Under the pieces are notes generated by a model, which ran no database searches, was not told the DNA's origin, and was given only the letters and a program-made list of their open reading frames with translations. Below are positions 1-5,653 of a stretch of 6,131 nt of DNA, piece by piece. Both the position numbers and the translations under genes were made by a program. Position 1 is the first letter of the stretch. Each line of letters begins with the position of its first letter. This DNA is from Bdellovibrionales bacterium (GTDB lineage: Bacteria; Bdellovibrionota; Bdellovibrionia; Bdellovibrionales; Bdellovibrionaceae): the NCBI GenBank assembly GCA_027320785.1, contig DAHVKR010000091.1, positions 1 to 6,131 of the forward strand. The letters are read 5' to 3'.

Positions 1-4
1 TCCC

Positions 5-316
5 TCACGCCACTACTGTCCCTTCCAGAGATAACGCCCGTATTGTGAGAATGCGGAATATTTCGTTGACTCGGTGGAGCCCGCGAACCACTTGCCCCAT
101 GGACTCCTCAGGAACAGGAACCTGACGGTAGATTTTAAGTATGGAGTCGACTTCAAATAGAATTTGTTTAAACCAAAGCTCGTAAACCTGATGTATAATA
201 ATAAAAAGCATTTCGTCATGAGCCGGACGTCCTCTTTCCTCACTCAATCTTTTTTGAGCGGATAGAATTTTATCGAGCTGCAAGTACTCATCATAGCGAA
301 CGGGTGGGTATTTCAT
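5..316 (-). CDS. kynA: Tryptophan 2,3-dioxygenase, N-terminal part only (truncated)
   Basis: This is the N-terminal third of a haem-dependent tryptophan 2,3-dioxygenase, which opens the indole ring of L-Trp to give N-formylkynurenine, the first step of the kynurenine pathway. The family signature is clear: [11 protein letters not shown] at residues 8-18, [21 protein letters not shown] at 31-51 and [10 protein letters not shown] at 81-90. F38 and H42 correspond to the active-site Phe and His of the family. After about residue 91 the expected continuation (LETMTPxDFxxFR) is absent, apart from an aligned Leu-Glu at 97-98, and a TGA stop lies at 5-7. The region with the substrate-binding Tyr and Arg and the haem-ligand His is therefore missing; full-length members run to roughly 270 residues or more. 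The ATG shares an ATGA with the upstream lyase stop and has a good GAGGTG ribosome site five bases away. Either this is a real nonsense or rearranged allele or the first 40 or so bases are a sequence-edge error. Family identity is certain; functionality is doubtful. Confidence 0.85.
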   Translation of the reverse strand: MKYPPVRYDEYLQLDKILSAQKRLSEERGRPAHDEMLFIIIHQVYELWFKQILFEVDSILKIYRQVPVPEESMGQVVRGLHRVNEIFRILTIRALSLEGTVVA

Positions 317-1356
317 GGGTTCACCTCAGCTTGTGTTTGAGAAAGGGCTTTGGCAAAACCCTGAATATCTTCCAACTGAGTGTCCCAGCTGGTCATCCAG
401 CGACACTCAAAAGTGAGTTCGTCCCAAACGTAGAAAAAATACTGGTCTTTCAAGTTTTTAACCCAGTCTTGTGGAATGATGGCGAAGACAGCATTGCTAT
501 CTGTGGGTTGAGTCACCTTAACTTGCGGAATATCTTCAACCAAAATACGTAGATGTTGAGCCATCTTCATCGAGTGGGCGGCGATTTCCTTCCAGAGGTC
601 ATTTTTTAGATAGGCTAAAAACTGTGCGGCCACAAAACGACTTTTAGAGGGGAGTTGACCCAGCTGTTTTCGGATATAAGGAGCTCTTCTTTTGAGATCC
701 GGATTGAGAATAACCACCGCTTCTCCGAAGACGAGTCCATTCTTGGTGCCCCCAAAGGAAATGAGATCTACGCCGAGGTCGGTGCTCAGCTCCTTAAAGG
801 TTTTTCCAAGAAGCAGGGTCGCATTGGCAAAGCGCGCGCCATCGATATGAACAAGAAGGCCTTCTGATTTAGCCCAACTGATCAAATTTCTCATTTCTTC
901 ATAAGTGTAAACAGTGCCTAATTCTGTGGGCTGAGTGATGGAGAGCATGCGTGGCTGTGCATAATGTTGATCTCCCTTTCGAACAAGAGCCTTACGGGCC
1001 TCTTCAATTGTGATTTTTCCATTGAGGGTCTTGAGAGGAATCAATTTGCAATGTCCTAGAATTTCAGGGGCAGCACATTCATCGACGTTGAGGTGAGAAA
1101 TATCCGCACAGAGAACAGAGTGAAAACTATCACATGCTAATCGAAGACACATGACATTAGCGGCTGTGCCATTAAACACAAATTGAACCTGAGTTTGAGC
1201 GCCGAATTTTTGTTTGAAAAGGCCGTGAGCCTCGACAGAAATTTCATCGGTTCCGTAGCTAGGGGCATGGCCCTCATTTACAGAAGCCAGAGCTTCCAAG
1301 ATGAGGGGGTGGGCCCCGCTGTGATTATCGCTTCCGAATCCTCTTGGGTTTTTCAT
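313..1356 (-). CDS. PLP-dependent beta-eliminating lyase / low-specificity L-threonine aldolase family
   Basis: This 347-residue fold-type I PLP enzyme belongs to the threonine aldolase group, which cleaves L-threonine or L-allo-threonine to glycine and acetaldehyde. Family hallmarks are the N-terminal [11 protein letters not shown] (7-17), [10 protein letters not shown] (29-38), the phosphate-binding GTAAN (63-67), H88 expected to stack on PLP, HIDGAR with D172 and R175, and FGGTKNG with the Schiff-base lysine K205. A late Arg in CRWMTSWDT is the likely carboxylate binder. Length is normal for the family. The start overlaps the 3' end of the arginase-family gene by 32 bases and has a GAGGG ribosome site seven bases upstream. 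The stop shares ATGA with kynA, so the two are probably translationally coupled. Family membership is secure. The substrate is less so: next to kynA, a lyase acting on a kynurenine-type or other amino acid is possible, but that is inference. Confidence 0.9.
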   Translation of the reverse strand: MKNPRGFGSDNHSGAHPLILEALASVNEGHAPSYGTDEISVEAHGLFKQKFGAQTQVQFVFNGTAANVMCLRLACDSFHSVLCADISHLNVDECAAPEILGHCKLIPLKTLNGKITIEEARKALVRKGDQHYAQPRMLSITQPTELGTVYTYEEMRNLISWAKSEGLLVHIDGARFANATLLLGKTFKELSTDLGVDLISFGGTKNGLVFGEAVVILNPDLKRRAPYIRKQLGQLPSKSRFVAAQFLAYLKNDLWKEIAAHSMKMAQHLRILVEDIPQVKVTQPTDSNAVFAIIPQDWVKNLKDQYFFYVWDELTFECRWMTSWDTQLEDIQGFAKALSQTQAEVNP

Positions 1357-2290
1357 GAGATTGCCCTCGTCGTTTAAAGTTATGCAAACAACGATAAAGA
1401 ATGAGGGCCGCCAGACGAGAAGTCAATGGTTGAACATCGAGAGGGGGACTGACTTCGTAAATACCGATACCACAGACGTTCATTTTCTGAAACAGGAAGT
1501 CAAGAGTGAGTAGAAAATCTTCAGGTAGAAGACCTGTGGGCCAACTTTGAGAGCAGCCCGGCGCAAAGGCACTGCTGAAAGCATCAATATCGATGCTCAA
1601 AAAACAGGGATTTTTTTTATATTTTTGAAGCTTCGGTTTGAGAGACGAAAGAAGTCCTTTTTTGGAAATCTCGTGAAGATCGATGATTTTACCGCCTTGC
1701 TTCAAACACCACTCACGATGATAAGTAGAGTTGCACTGTTCTTGAATGCCCACTTCAAAGAAATCAAAGCGACGTGGTTTTTCAGATAAAAGTCGATAAA
1801 AAGGTGTCCCACTGGAGAGTCCCTGATCTAAGGGGCGAACATCCAGATGAGCATCAAAATTAATAACAACGGGTTTGAGTTTTGAATTTTGAAAACTTGA
1901 TACAAAGGCTTGGGCATCGGGATAACCGTAGTCATGACCACCGCCAATGGAGATGACAAATTTTCCAGCTCGATAGGATTTTTCATTTTGTAAGAGAGCC
2001 GTATGATGGCGATCTGACAGATCTAATTCTGTGCTGACATTGCCGGCATCGTAAAGAGTACTTTCGGGAAGGGAGCCCACAGCCATACGATAAAGGGCCT
2101 TACGCACTTCGTGGGGGGCCAGGCTAGCTCCCGCTCTTCCTCCATTGAGTTTGATACCTTCATCGTCCGGATAGCCTGTGAGAATGACATCAGCGTCTTT
2201 TTCGTCAAGGATCAGGCGCGTGACAACGCGAGGATCTTCGGGGTTTGCATGAAATTGATAGTCTTGAGTGTGAATATTCTTAAAACTCAT
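1325..2290 (-). CDS. Arginase/agmatinase/formimidoylglutamase family hydrolase
   Basis: This 321-residue member of the ureohydrolase (arginase) superfamily contains the complete binuclear-metal set: H119 in SIGGGHD, D146, H148 and D150 in NFDAHLD, and D234 and D236 in SIDIDAF. APG follows at 243-245. E279 in YEVSPPLD matches the late conserved Glu of the family. The diverged third motif, IDIDAFSSAFAPG rather than DVDGLDPxFAPG, places it nearer formimidoylglutamase (HutG)-like proteins than true arginases. Such enzymes hydrolyse guanidino, formimino or related C-N bonds. No other hut gene is visible, and the gene sits between a creatininase-family hydrolase and a lyase/kynA pair, so a HutG role is not supported by context; N-formylkynurenine hydrolysis is one possibility. 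The start shares ATGA with the preceding gene and has only a weak ribosome site, suggesting coupled reinitiation. The C-terminus (304-321) is unusually basic and partly lies in the overlap with the next gene. Confidence 0.88.
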   Translation of the reverse strand: MSFKNIHTQDYQFHANPEDPRVVTRLILDEKDADVILTGYPDDEGIKLNGGRAGASLAPHEVRKALYRMAVGSLPESTLYDAGNVSTELDLSDRHHTALLQNEKSYRAGKFVISIGGGHDYGYPDAQAFVSSFQNSKLKPVVINFDAHLDVRPLDQGLSSGTPFYRLLSEKPRRFDFFEVGIQEQCNSTYHREWCLKQGGKIIDLHEISKKGLLSSLKPKLQKYKKNPCFLSIDIDAFSSAFAPGCSQSWPTGLLPEDFLLTLDFLFQKMNVCGIGIYEVSPPLDVQPLTSRLAALILYRCLHNFKRRGQSHEKPKRIRKR

Positions 2291-3027
2291 GCTGTCATCT
2301 TTCGAGTAATGGCTTGCACAGCCTTATCAAAAATAATTTTTCCATGTTCAGGAGAAGCTAAATTCGGCTGTGACCCCATTCGACCATCAGGAAAATGTTG
2401 GCGAAACTCTATTGGAGAAAGGGGCCAACGAGTTTTGGCAGGACCGGCCTCTTTCAAATCAAGCTTGGGAATTTGTTGATAGGCCGCGGTATGAGTATAC
2501 TGAGTGAGAGAGACCTCTCCACATGTGGCGTGGAATCCATTGAGGTCACCAAAAACTTTTTGTTCGTACTCTGTGACCTCTGGTAGATGCCACCAGTTAA
2601 TCAATTGAAATTCTGTTTTTTGATCTCGATCCAGAAATTCACAGAAGGCTGTTGTCAGGGGAGCAATATTTCCACCGTGACCATTGATCACCCAAATTTT
2701 TTTAAAACCGTGCTGAGTGAGGCTTCGAAAGATTTCGTTAAGAACTTGGATATACGTCACAGGAGTTAAAGAAATAGTGCCAGGAAAAGCCATATGATGA
2801 AGAGCCATGCCGAATGGAAGCGGGGGAGAAACAAGTGTTTGAGTTTGGGCTCCCACTTCCAAAGCAATTTTAAAGGAGCTTAGGAAGTCAATTCCAAGCA
2901 AACCCGTGGGACCATGTTGTTCTGTGGACCCGACAGGTACGATCACGTCCTGTCGTGACTGAAGATATTTTTCGACTTGGGGCCAAACCAATTCGGCCAT
3001 GTAAAAGGGGTGATGGGAAGTGGACAT
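2287..3027 (-). CDS. Creatininase-family metal-dependent amidohydrolase
   Basis: With the start chosen here the protein has 246 residues. It shows the creatininase-family motifs PVGSTEQHGP (31-40; E36 and H38 as metal ligands), D47 in GIDF, HHMAFPGTISL (77-87), the NGHGGN loop at 115-120 (H117) and a GFHATCGEVSLTQ segment in which E171 is the likely further ligand. Members hydrolyse cyclic amides or formamides. Known examples are creatininase and the archaeal formamide hydrolase ArfB. No signal peptide is visible, so it should be cytoplasmic. Position 3027 (ATG) is preferred over the in-frame GTG at 3033, because the GTG overlaps the last base of a strong AAGGAG ribosome site that is correctly spaced only for the ATG. 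It follows the HD-GYP gene by 17 bases and is coupled to the arginase-family gene by ATGA. Substrate is unknown. True creatininase is unlikely, since creatininase itself has NGHYEN where this protein has NGHGGN. Confidence 0.88.
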   Translation of the reverse strand: MSTSHHPFYMAELVWPQVEKYLQSRQDVIVPVGSTEQHGPTGLLGIDFLSSFKIALEVGAQTQTLVSPPLPFGMALHHMAFPGTISLTPVTYIQVLNEIFRSLTQHGFKKIWVINGHGGNIAPLTTAFCEFLDRDQKTEFQLINWWHLPEVTEYEQKVFGDLNGFHATCGEVSLTQYTHTAAYQQIPKLDLKEAGPAKTRWPLSPIEFRQHFPDGRMGSQPNLASPEHGKIIFDKAVQAITRKMTA

Positions 3028-3032
3028 CTTCA

Positions 3033-3038
3033 CTCCTT
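3033..3038 (-). promoter_or_regulatory. Ribosome binding site that fixes the creatininase-family start
   Basis: On the minus strand the bases read AAGGAG followed by five bases (TGAAG) and ATG at 3027-3025. The alternative GTG start at 3033-3031 would use the last G of this site as its own first base, leaving no spacing, so the ATG is the better start. Confidence 0.7.
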
Positions 3039-3044
3039 ACTTGT

Positions 3045-3986
3045 TTAGGTTGTTGCCTCGAGTGATTTCATCACTTCGGTTAATTTTTGAATATGATCCA
3101 GTGGGTATTTTCCCACGTATTGAATCATCATATTTTTTACGGCCTCTGTCTGAGGAACCCCTTCGAATGTCATCATGCGGTCGAGAGCATTGCAAGCACT
3201 GACGATCATACTATTGGGGTCTATTTGATTTTCTTTTAAAGCACGGGGGTAGCCACTGCCATCTGCGCACTCTTCATGCTCATTGATAATGCGAAGGACC
3301 AGCTGATCAAAATGTTTTTTATCTTGAACACGTCGAGCACCTTCTTGGGCGTGTGAGCGATAGAGAGTTAACTCGTCAGGAGTCATTTCAGAGGTTTTTT
3401 TCCGAGGATAAAGCCCCGACTCAAAATGACCATAATCGTGGAGGAATGCCCCAAGTGAAAGAAGCTGAATTTGCTTTGAATCCGAAATTTCTAATTTTTG
3501 AGCGAGTGCCACACTGAGAGTTGCAACTGAAACACCATGGTGAGAAATGCTTTTGTCTGTATTGGGAATATTCATGACGGCATTCAAACCTTTAGCATTA
3601 GAGACTAGAAATTGAACATATTTTCCAGCCGCATCTTTCGCGCTGAGATATGCCTCGGCCTGCTCAGGGTTTTCGAAAACTTCTTCAATATTGGATTGCT
3701 GTTGACCTTGAATAATATCCGCTCGTGTTTGAATATCCTTGCCGGAGTTATTATCATAGGCCATTTCGATATTTTTTTGCATATATTCACGGTAGTGACC
3801 TTCATCCTGGGGCTGGATAAACATCTTTTTGAGTTTTTTCTCTTTGAGGCGAACCAGACGGTTCCCTTCAAAGGAGTCTCCGCGACGAAGGTAGAGAATC
3901 ATTTTATCATTAATTTTAACATAGGCATCAAAATCGATTTTTTGATCGCCTCTTAGAGTGCTAACACGAATCGAAACAAACTCCAT
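3045..3986 (-). CDS. HD-GYP-type signalling protein with degenerate catalytic motif
   Basis: This is a 313-residue cytoplasmic protein. Residues 1-75 form a small N-terminal domain (DAYVKINDKMILYLRRGDSFEG at about 20-41, then the basic LKEKKLKKMFI) of a kind I associate with deltaproteobacterial and Bdellovibrio HD-GYP proteins. A low-complexity polar linker spans about 76-115. Residues 120-313 are an HD-GYP-type domain: paired H149/H150, the H183-D184 doublet in FLHDYGH, H212 in RSHAQEGA, and EHEECADGSGYP at 236-247. Canonical HD-GYP domains, which degrade cyclic di-GMP, carry HHExxDGxGYP; here only one of the two adjacent histidines is present (H237, followed by Glu). Metal binding or activity may be altered, or the protein may be a c-di-GMP sensor. 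It is the first gene of the minus-strand cluster and diverges from an Hpt-like gene. A GAGAGAGG purine stretch precedes the ATG. No membrane segments or signal peptide are seen. Confidence 0.85.
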   Translation of the reverse strand: MEFVSIRVSTLRGDQKIDFDAYVKINDKMILYLRRGDSFEGNRLVRLKEKKLKKMFIQPQDEGHYREYMQKNIEMAYDNNSGKDIQTRADIIQGQQQSNIEEVFENPEQAEAYLSAKDAAGKYVQFLVSNAKGLNAVMNIPNTDKSISHHGVSVATLSVALAQKLEISDSKQIQLLSLGAFLHDYGHFESGLYPRKKTSEMTPDELTLYRSHAQEGARRVQDKKHFDQLVLRIINEHEECADGSGYPRALKENQIDPNSMIVSACNALDRMMTFEGVPQTEAVKNMMIQYVGKYPLDHIQKLTEVMKSLEATT

Positions 3987-4018
3987 TTTCCTCTCTCATT
4001 CATCCTGTTATTTTAAAT

Positions 4019-4035
4019 GGGCATCCCTATTGCCC
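4019..4035. repeat. Short inverted repeat in the divergent spacer
   Basis: GGGCA at 4019-4023 and TGCCC at 4031-4035 are perfect five-base inverted arms around a seven-base centre. The repeat abuts the AT-rich promoter candidate. Neither strand has a T-run after it, so it is not a terminator. It could be an operator half-site pair, or it could be chance. Confidence 0.3.
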
Positions 4036-4063
4036 TCGCCCCAATCTTTCATTAATCTACACC

Positions 4064-4068
4064 AGAGG
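4064..4068 (+). promoter_or_regulatory. Ribosome binding site that fixes the Hpt-like start
   Basis: AGAGG followed by five bases (TGATC) precedes the ATG at 4074. The in-frame GTG at 4068 overlaps this site and so is an unlikely start; this trims two residues from the longest reading frame. Confidence 0.65.
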
Positions 4069-4073
4069 TGATC

Positions 4074-4589
4074 ATGACAGAACAAGGAATCGACAAAACA
4101 ATTTTAGATGATTTTACGAAAGAGTCACTGATTCTTATTGATGAATGCCTAGATCTTCTCGAATCCATTGAAGAAGACCCGTCAGAGGTCGGGAAACTGT
4201 CTGATTTTGCAAATCGAATCGACCGTGTGATGGGAGGAGCGAAAAGCTTAGCTCTCTTGGTTTCAAATGAGCATCCCTTACATCTTATTGGAGACTATTG
4301 TGCTATTTGTAAGTCGGTTGGGTATCAAGGGGCGCAAATCCAAAACAATGATCAATTGTATAATGTGGTCGTGGCTCTTTTGCTGGATGCTGTCGAGATG
4401 ACGAAAGATCTTTTTAGTGAGATGGATAAAACAGCTACGGAGCTGAAGAAGAAATTTTCCACAACTTTCCTCGAAAGATTAAAGTGGATATCCTTTCAGT
4501 ATGATGAATTAGAAAAGAAGAGAAGTGGTGGCGAAAAACTGCAGCAAAATGAAATTGATGAGCTCTTGGCTAAGTTGGGTTTGAGCTAA
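4074..4589 (+). CDS. Hpt-like helical protein lacking the phospho-His, with a CheY-docking-like tail
   Basis: This is a 171-residue cytoplasmic, helical, acidic protein. Residues 13-62 follow the pattern of CheA P1/Hpt domains: an F..ES...I.E.L..LE..EED helix, then LSDFANRIDRVMGGAKSLAL at 42-61, which aligns with the family's AAHTLKGSA block. Asp50 occupies the place of the phosphorylated His and Met53 that of the following Lys, so ordinary His phosphotransfer is not expected. Residues 94-120 form the further bundle helix. The C-terminus (155-171, KLQQNEIDELLAKLGLS) resembles the CheZ C-terminal peptide and the FliM N-terminal EIDALL motif, both of which bind CheY. A receiver-domain partner is therefore inferred. 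The divergent neighbour is an HD-GYP protein, consistent with signalling. Its 3' end overlaps queG by 20 bases. I do not recognise a named family; the Hpt relation is by eye. Confidence 0.75.
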   Translation: MTEQGIDKTILDDFTKESLILIDECLDLLESIEEDPSEVGKLSDFANRIDRVMGGAKSLALLVSNEHPLHLIGDYCAICKSVGYQGAQIQNNDQLYNVVVALLLDAVEMTKDLFSEMDKTATELKKKFSTTFLERLKWISFQYDELEKKRSGGEKLQQNEIDELLAKLGLS

Positions 4590-5616
4590 ACTGATGCAAA
4601 GCCCATTGGGCGAGTTCACCCAGATCAGGATTCTCTAAAATGGATTCGACCTCAGATTGAAGTTCATGAAGCTTTCGATTTCCGATGACAATAAGTGCGT
4701 TTCGTTTCAGTCCCTTAGCTCCGGCGCGGTAGTAAGGTGTCCCCTTTACTTTTTTCAGAATTTGATTATGTGAGCTTGTCAAAATCCAACGAAGCTCTTC
4801 GACGAGTTCACTTTGTTGACTGGCGGAGAGCTTTCTTTGCGGAGAAACTTCCAGTTGAGTTTTGAAGATTTTCTGATTCCAAGGGCATACGGTTTGACAA
4901 ATATCACAACCGAAGAGCCAATCCCCCATGGAGGAACGTAATTCAGGGGGAGGGATATCTTTTGACTCGATGGTTAAGTAAGAAATGCATTTTGTAGCAT
5001 TTAAAACATGAGGCTTTTCGAGAGCCTGAGTGGGACAGGCTTCTAAACATTTCTGACATTTTCCACAAAAATCGGGAAGTGGAGATGAGGAAACTTGAAA
5101 CTCTAAGGAAGTCAGAATTTCACCTATCAGAAAAAGACTTCCTTTTTTAGGATGAATCAAACAGGTGTTTTTTCCAAACCATCCGAGAGCGGCTCGTTGG
5201 CCGAGATCTCTTTCTAAAAGAGGGCTTGAGTCTGTGTGGGTTTCAAAGGATTCGTTGGGATATTCAAGTTGAAGAATCTCAATAATTTTTCGAAGTTGAG
5301 CGGGAATCCAGAAGTGGTAGTCCATACCTTGAGCGTAAAGAGCTGTTCGATTTGCAGAAAGAGCGGGTTGAGGCTGGGGATGAGGTACATAGGGAAAAGC
5401 AAAAAGAAGGGCCGAGCGAAAAGCGGGCTTCCATATTTGAGGATTTTCTTTAATCTCGGCATGCTGATGAAGGTAGGTCATTTCACCTGCGTATCCTTTT
5501 TCAAGCCACGACTGATAAAACTCCCAAGTGAGAGGCCGAGATAAAGAGCTAACGCCTCCGTGGCTGGCTCCGATTTTCTCGCAGTAGGATTGAATTTTTG
5601 ATTCCCAGGGGTCCAT
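4570..5616 (-). CDS. queG: Epoxyqueuosine reductase QueG
   Basis: This 348-residue cobalamin- and iron-sulfur-dependent reductase converts epoxyqueuosine to queuosine at the wobble position of GUN-anticodon tRNAs (His, Asp, Asn, Tyr). The N-terminal half is the cobalamin-binding region, with the diagnostic TDSSPLLERDLGQRAALGWFGKNT (128-151); D129 matches the conserved catalytic-site Asp. Two [4Fe-4S] clusters are indicated by C184, C187, C190 and C194 in CGKCQKCLEACP, plus C210, C237, C240 and C244 in CDICQTVCPWN. A helical HEAT-like tail (about 285-345) contains GAKGLKRNALIVIGN, expected to contact tRNA. Length and start fit the family. No good ribosome site precedes the ATG; a TATAAC element 8-13 bases upstream of the ATG suggests a leaderless or nearly leaderless mRNA. 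It diverges from the CCA-type enzyme gene by 22 bases and converges with the Hpt-like gene, overlapping it by 20 bases. All key residues are present, so function is probable. Confidence 0.97.
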   Translation of the reverse strand: MDPWESKIQSYCEKIGASHGGVSSLSRPLTWEFYQSWLEKGYAGEMTYLHQHAEIKENPQIWKPAFRSALLFAFPYVPHPQPQPALSANRTALYAQGMDYHFWIPAQLRKIIEILQLEYPNESFETHTDSSPLLERDLGQRAALGWFGKNTCLIHPKKGSLFLIGEILTSLEFQVSSSPLPDFCGKCQKCLEACPTQALEKPHVLNATKCISYLTIESKDIPPPELRSSMGDWLFGCDICQTVCPWNQKIFKTQLEVSPQRKLSASQQSELVEELRWILTSSHNQILKKVKGTPYYRAGAKGLKRNALIVIGNRKLHELQSEVESILENPDLGELAQWALHQFSSNPT

Positions 5617-5653
5617 AGCTCTGTGTTATAGTCGAATTGTGAATGAAAACAAG
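5598..5653. promoter_or_regulatory. Compact bidirectional promoter for queG and the CCA-type enzyme
   Basis: On the minus strand TTGTTT (complement of 5647-5652), a 16-base spacer and TATAAC (complement of 5625-5630) would start transcription about 2 bases from the queG ATG. On the plus strand an extended -10, TG-T-TATAGT at 5624-5632, would start transcription at about 5639, the first base of the GTG start. The two -10 elements share the TATA at 5627-5630. No plus-strand -35 lies at the usual distance; a TTGATT at 5598-5603 is too far away. The intergenic gap is only 22 bases, so each promoter reaches into the opposite gene. Confidence 0.5.

Larger units (their letters stand above)
3987..4073. 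promoter_or_regulatory. Divergent intergenic region with probable promoters
   Basis: This 87-base spacer separates two divergent genes. For the minus-strand gene a TAAAAT -10-like hexamer (complement of 4010-4015) would place the transcription start near 4003, leaving a leader of about 17 bases containing the GAGAGAGG ribosome site. No convincing -35 box lies at the matching distance. For the plus-strand gene the same AT-rich block (TTAAAT at 4013-4018) is the only plausible -10 that leaves room for a leader. The block is nearly symmetrical, so shared bidirectional use is possible. An inverted repeat lies immediately beside it. All promoter assignments are by eye. Confidence 0.4.

Noticed and set aside
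1..60. A single-base frameshift as the cause of the short kynA
   Set aside because: Neither of the other two minus-strand frames in this stretch encodes the expected continuation of the dioxygenase family.
1325..2290. Histidine-utilisation (hut) operon interpretation of the arginase-family gene
   Set aside because: No hutH, hutU or hutI homologue is visible, and the immediate partners belong to other families.
2111..2479. Plus-strand open frame of 122 codons
   Set aside because: It lies antisense across the junction of the arginase- and creatininase-family genes, whose motifs are complete in the minus frames. The product has no recognisable domain.
3031..3033. GTG start for the creatininase-family gene
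   Set aside because: It overlaps the ribosome binding site itself; the ATG six bases downstream has correct spacing.
3612..3956. Plus-strand open frame of 114 codons with hydrophobic stretches
   Set aside because: It is antisense to the HD-GYP gene. Its hydrophobic, membrane-like residues are what the complement of charged, AT-rich codons produces.
4030..4058. TTGCCC-17-TAATCT as a promoter for the Hpt-like gene
   Set aside because: The spacing is ideal, but the -10 matches poorly and the start would fall at about 4065, inside the ribosome binding site at 4064-4068.
4601..4611. GCCCA-T-TGGGC hairpin downstream of the Hpt-like gene
   Set aside because: The stem is five bases with a one-base loop, which cannot fold as such, and no T-run follows. 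It lies within queG coding sequence.
5236..5544. Plus-strand open frame of 102 codons
   Set aside because: It is antisense to queG, has a Lys-rich low-information translation, and shows no family resemblance.
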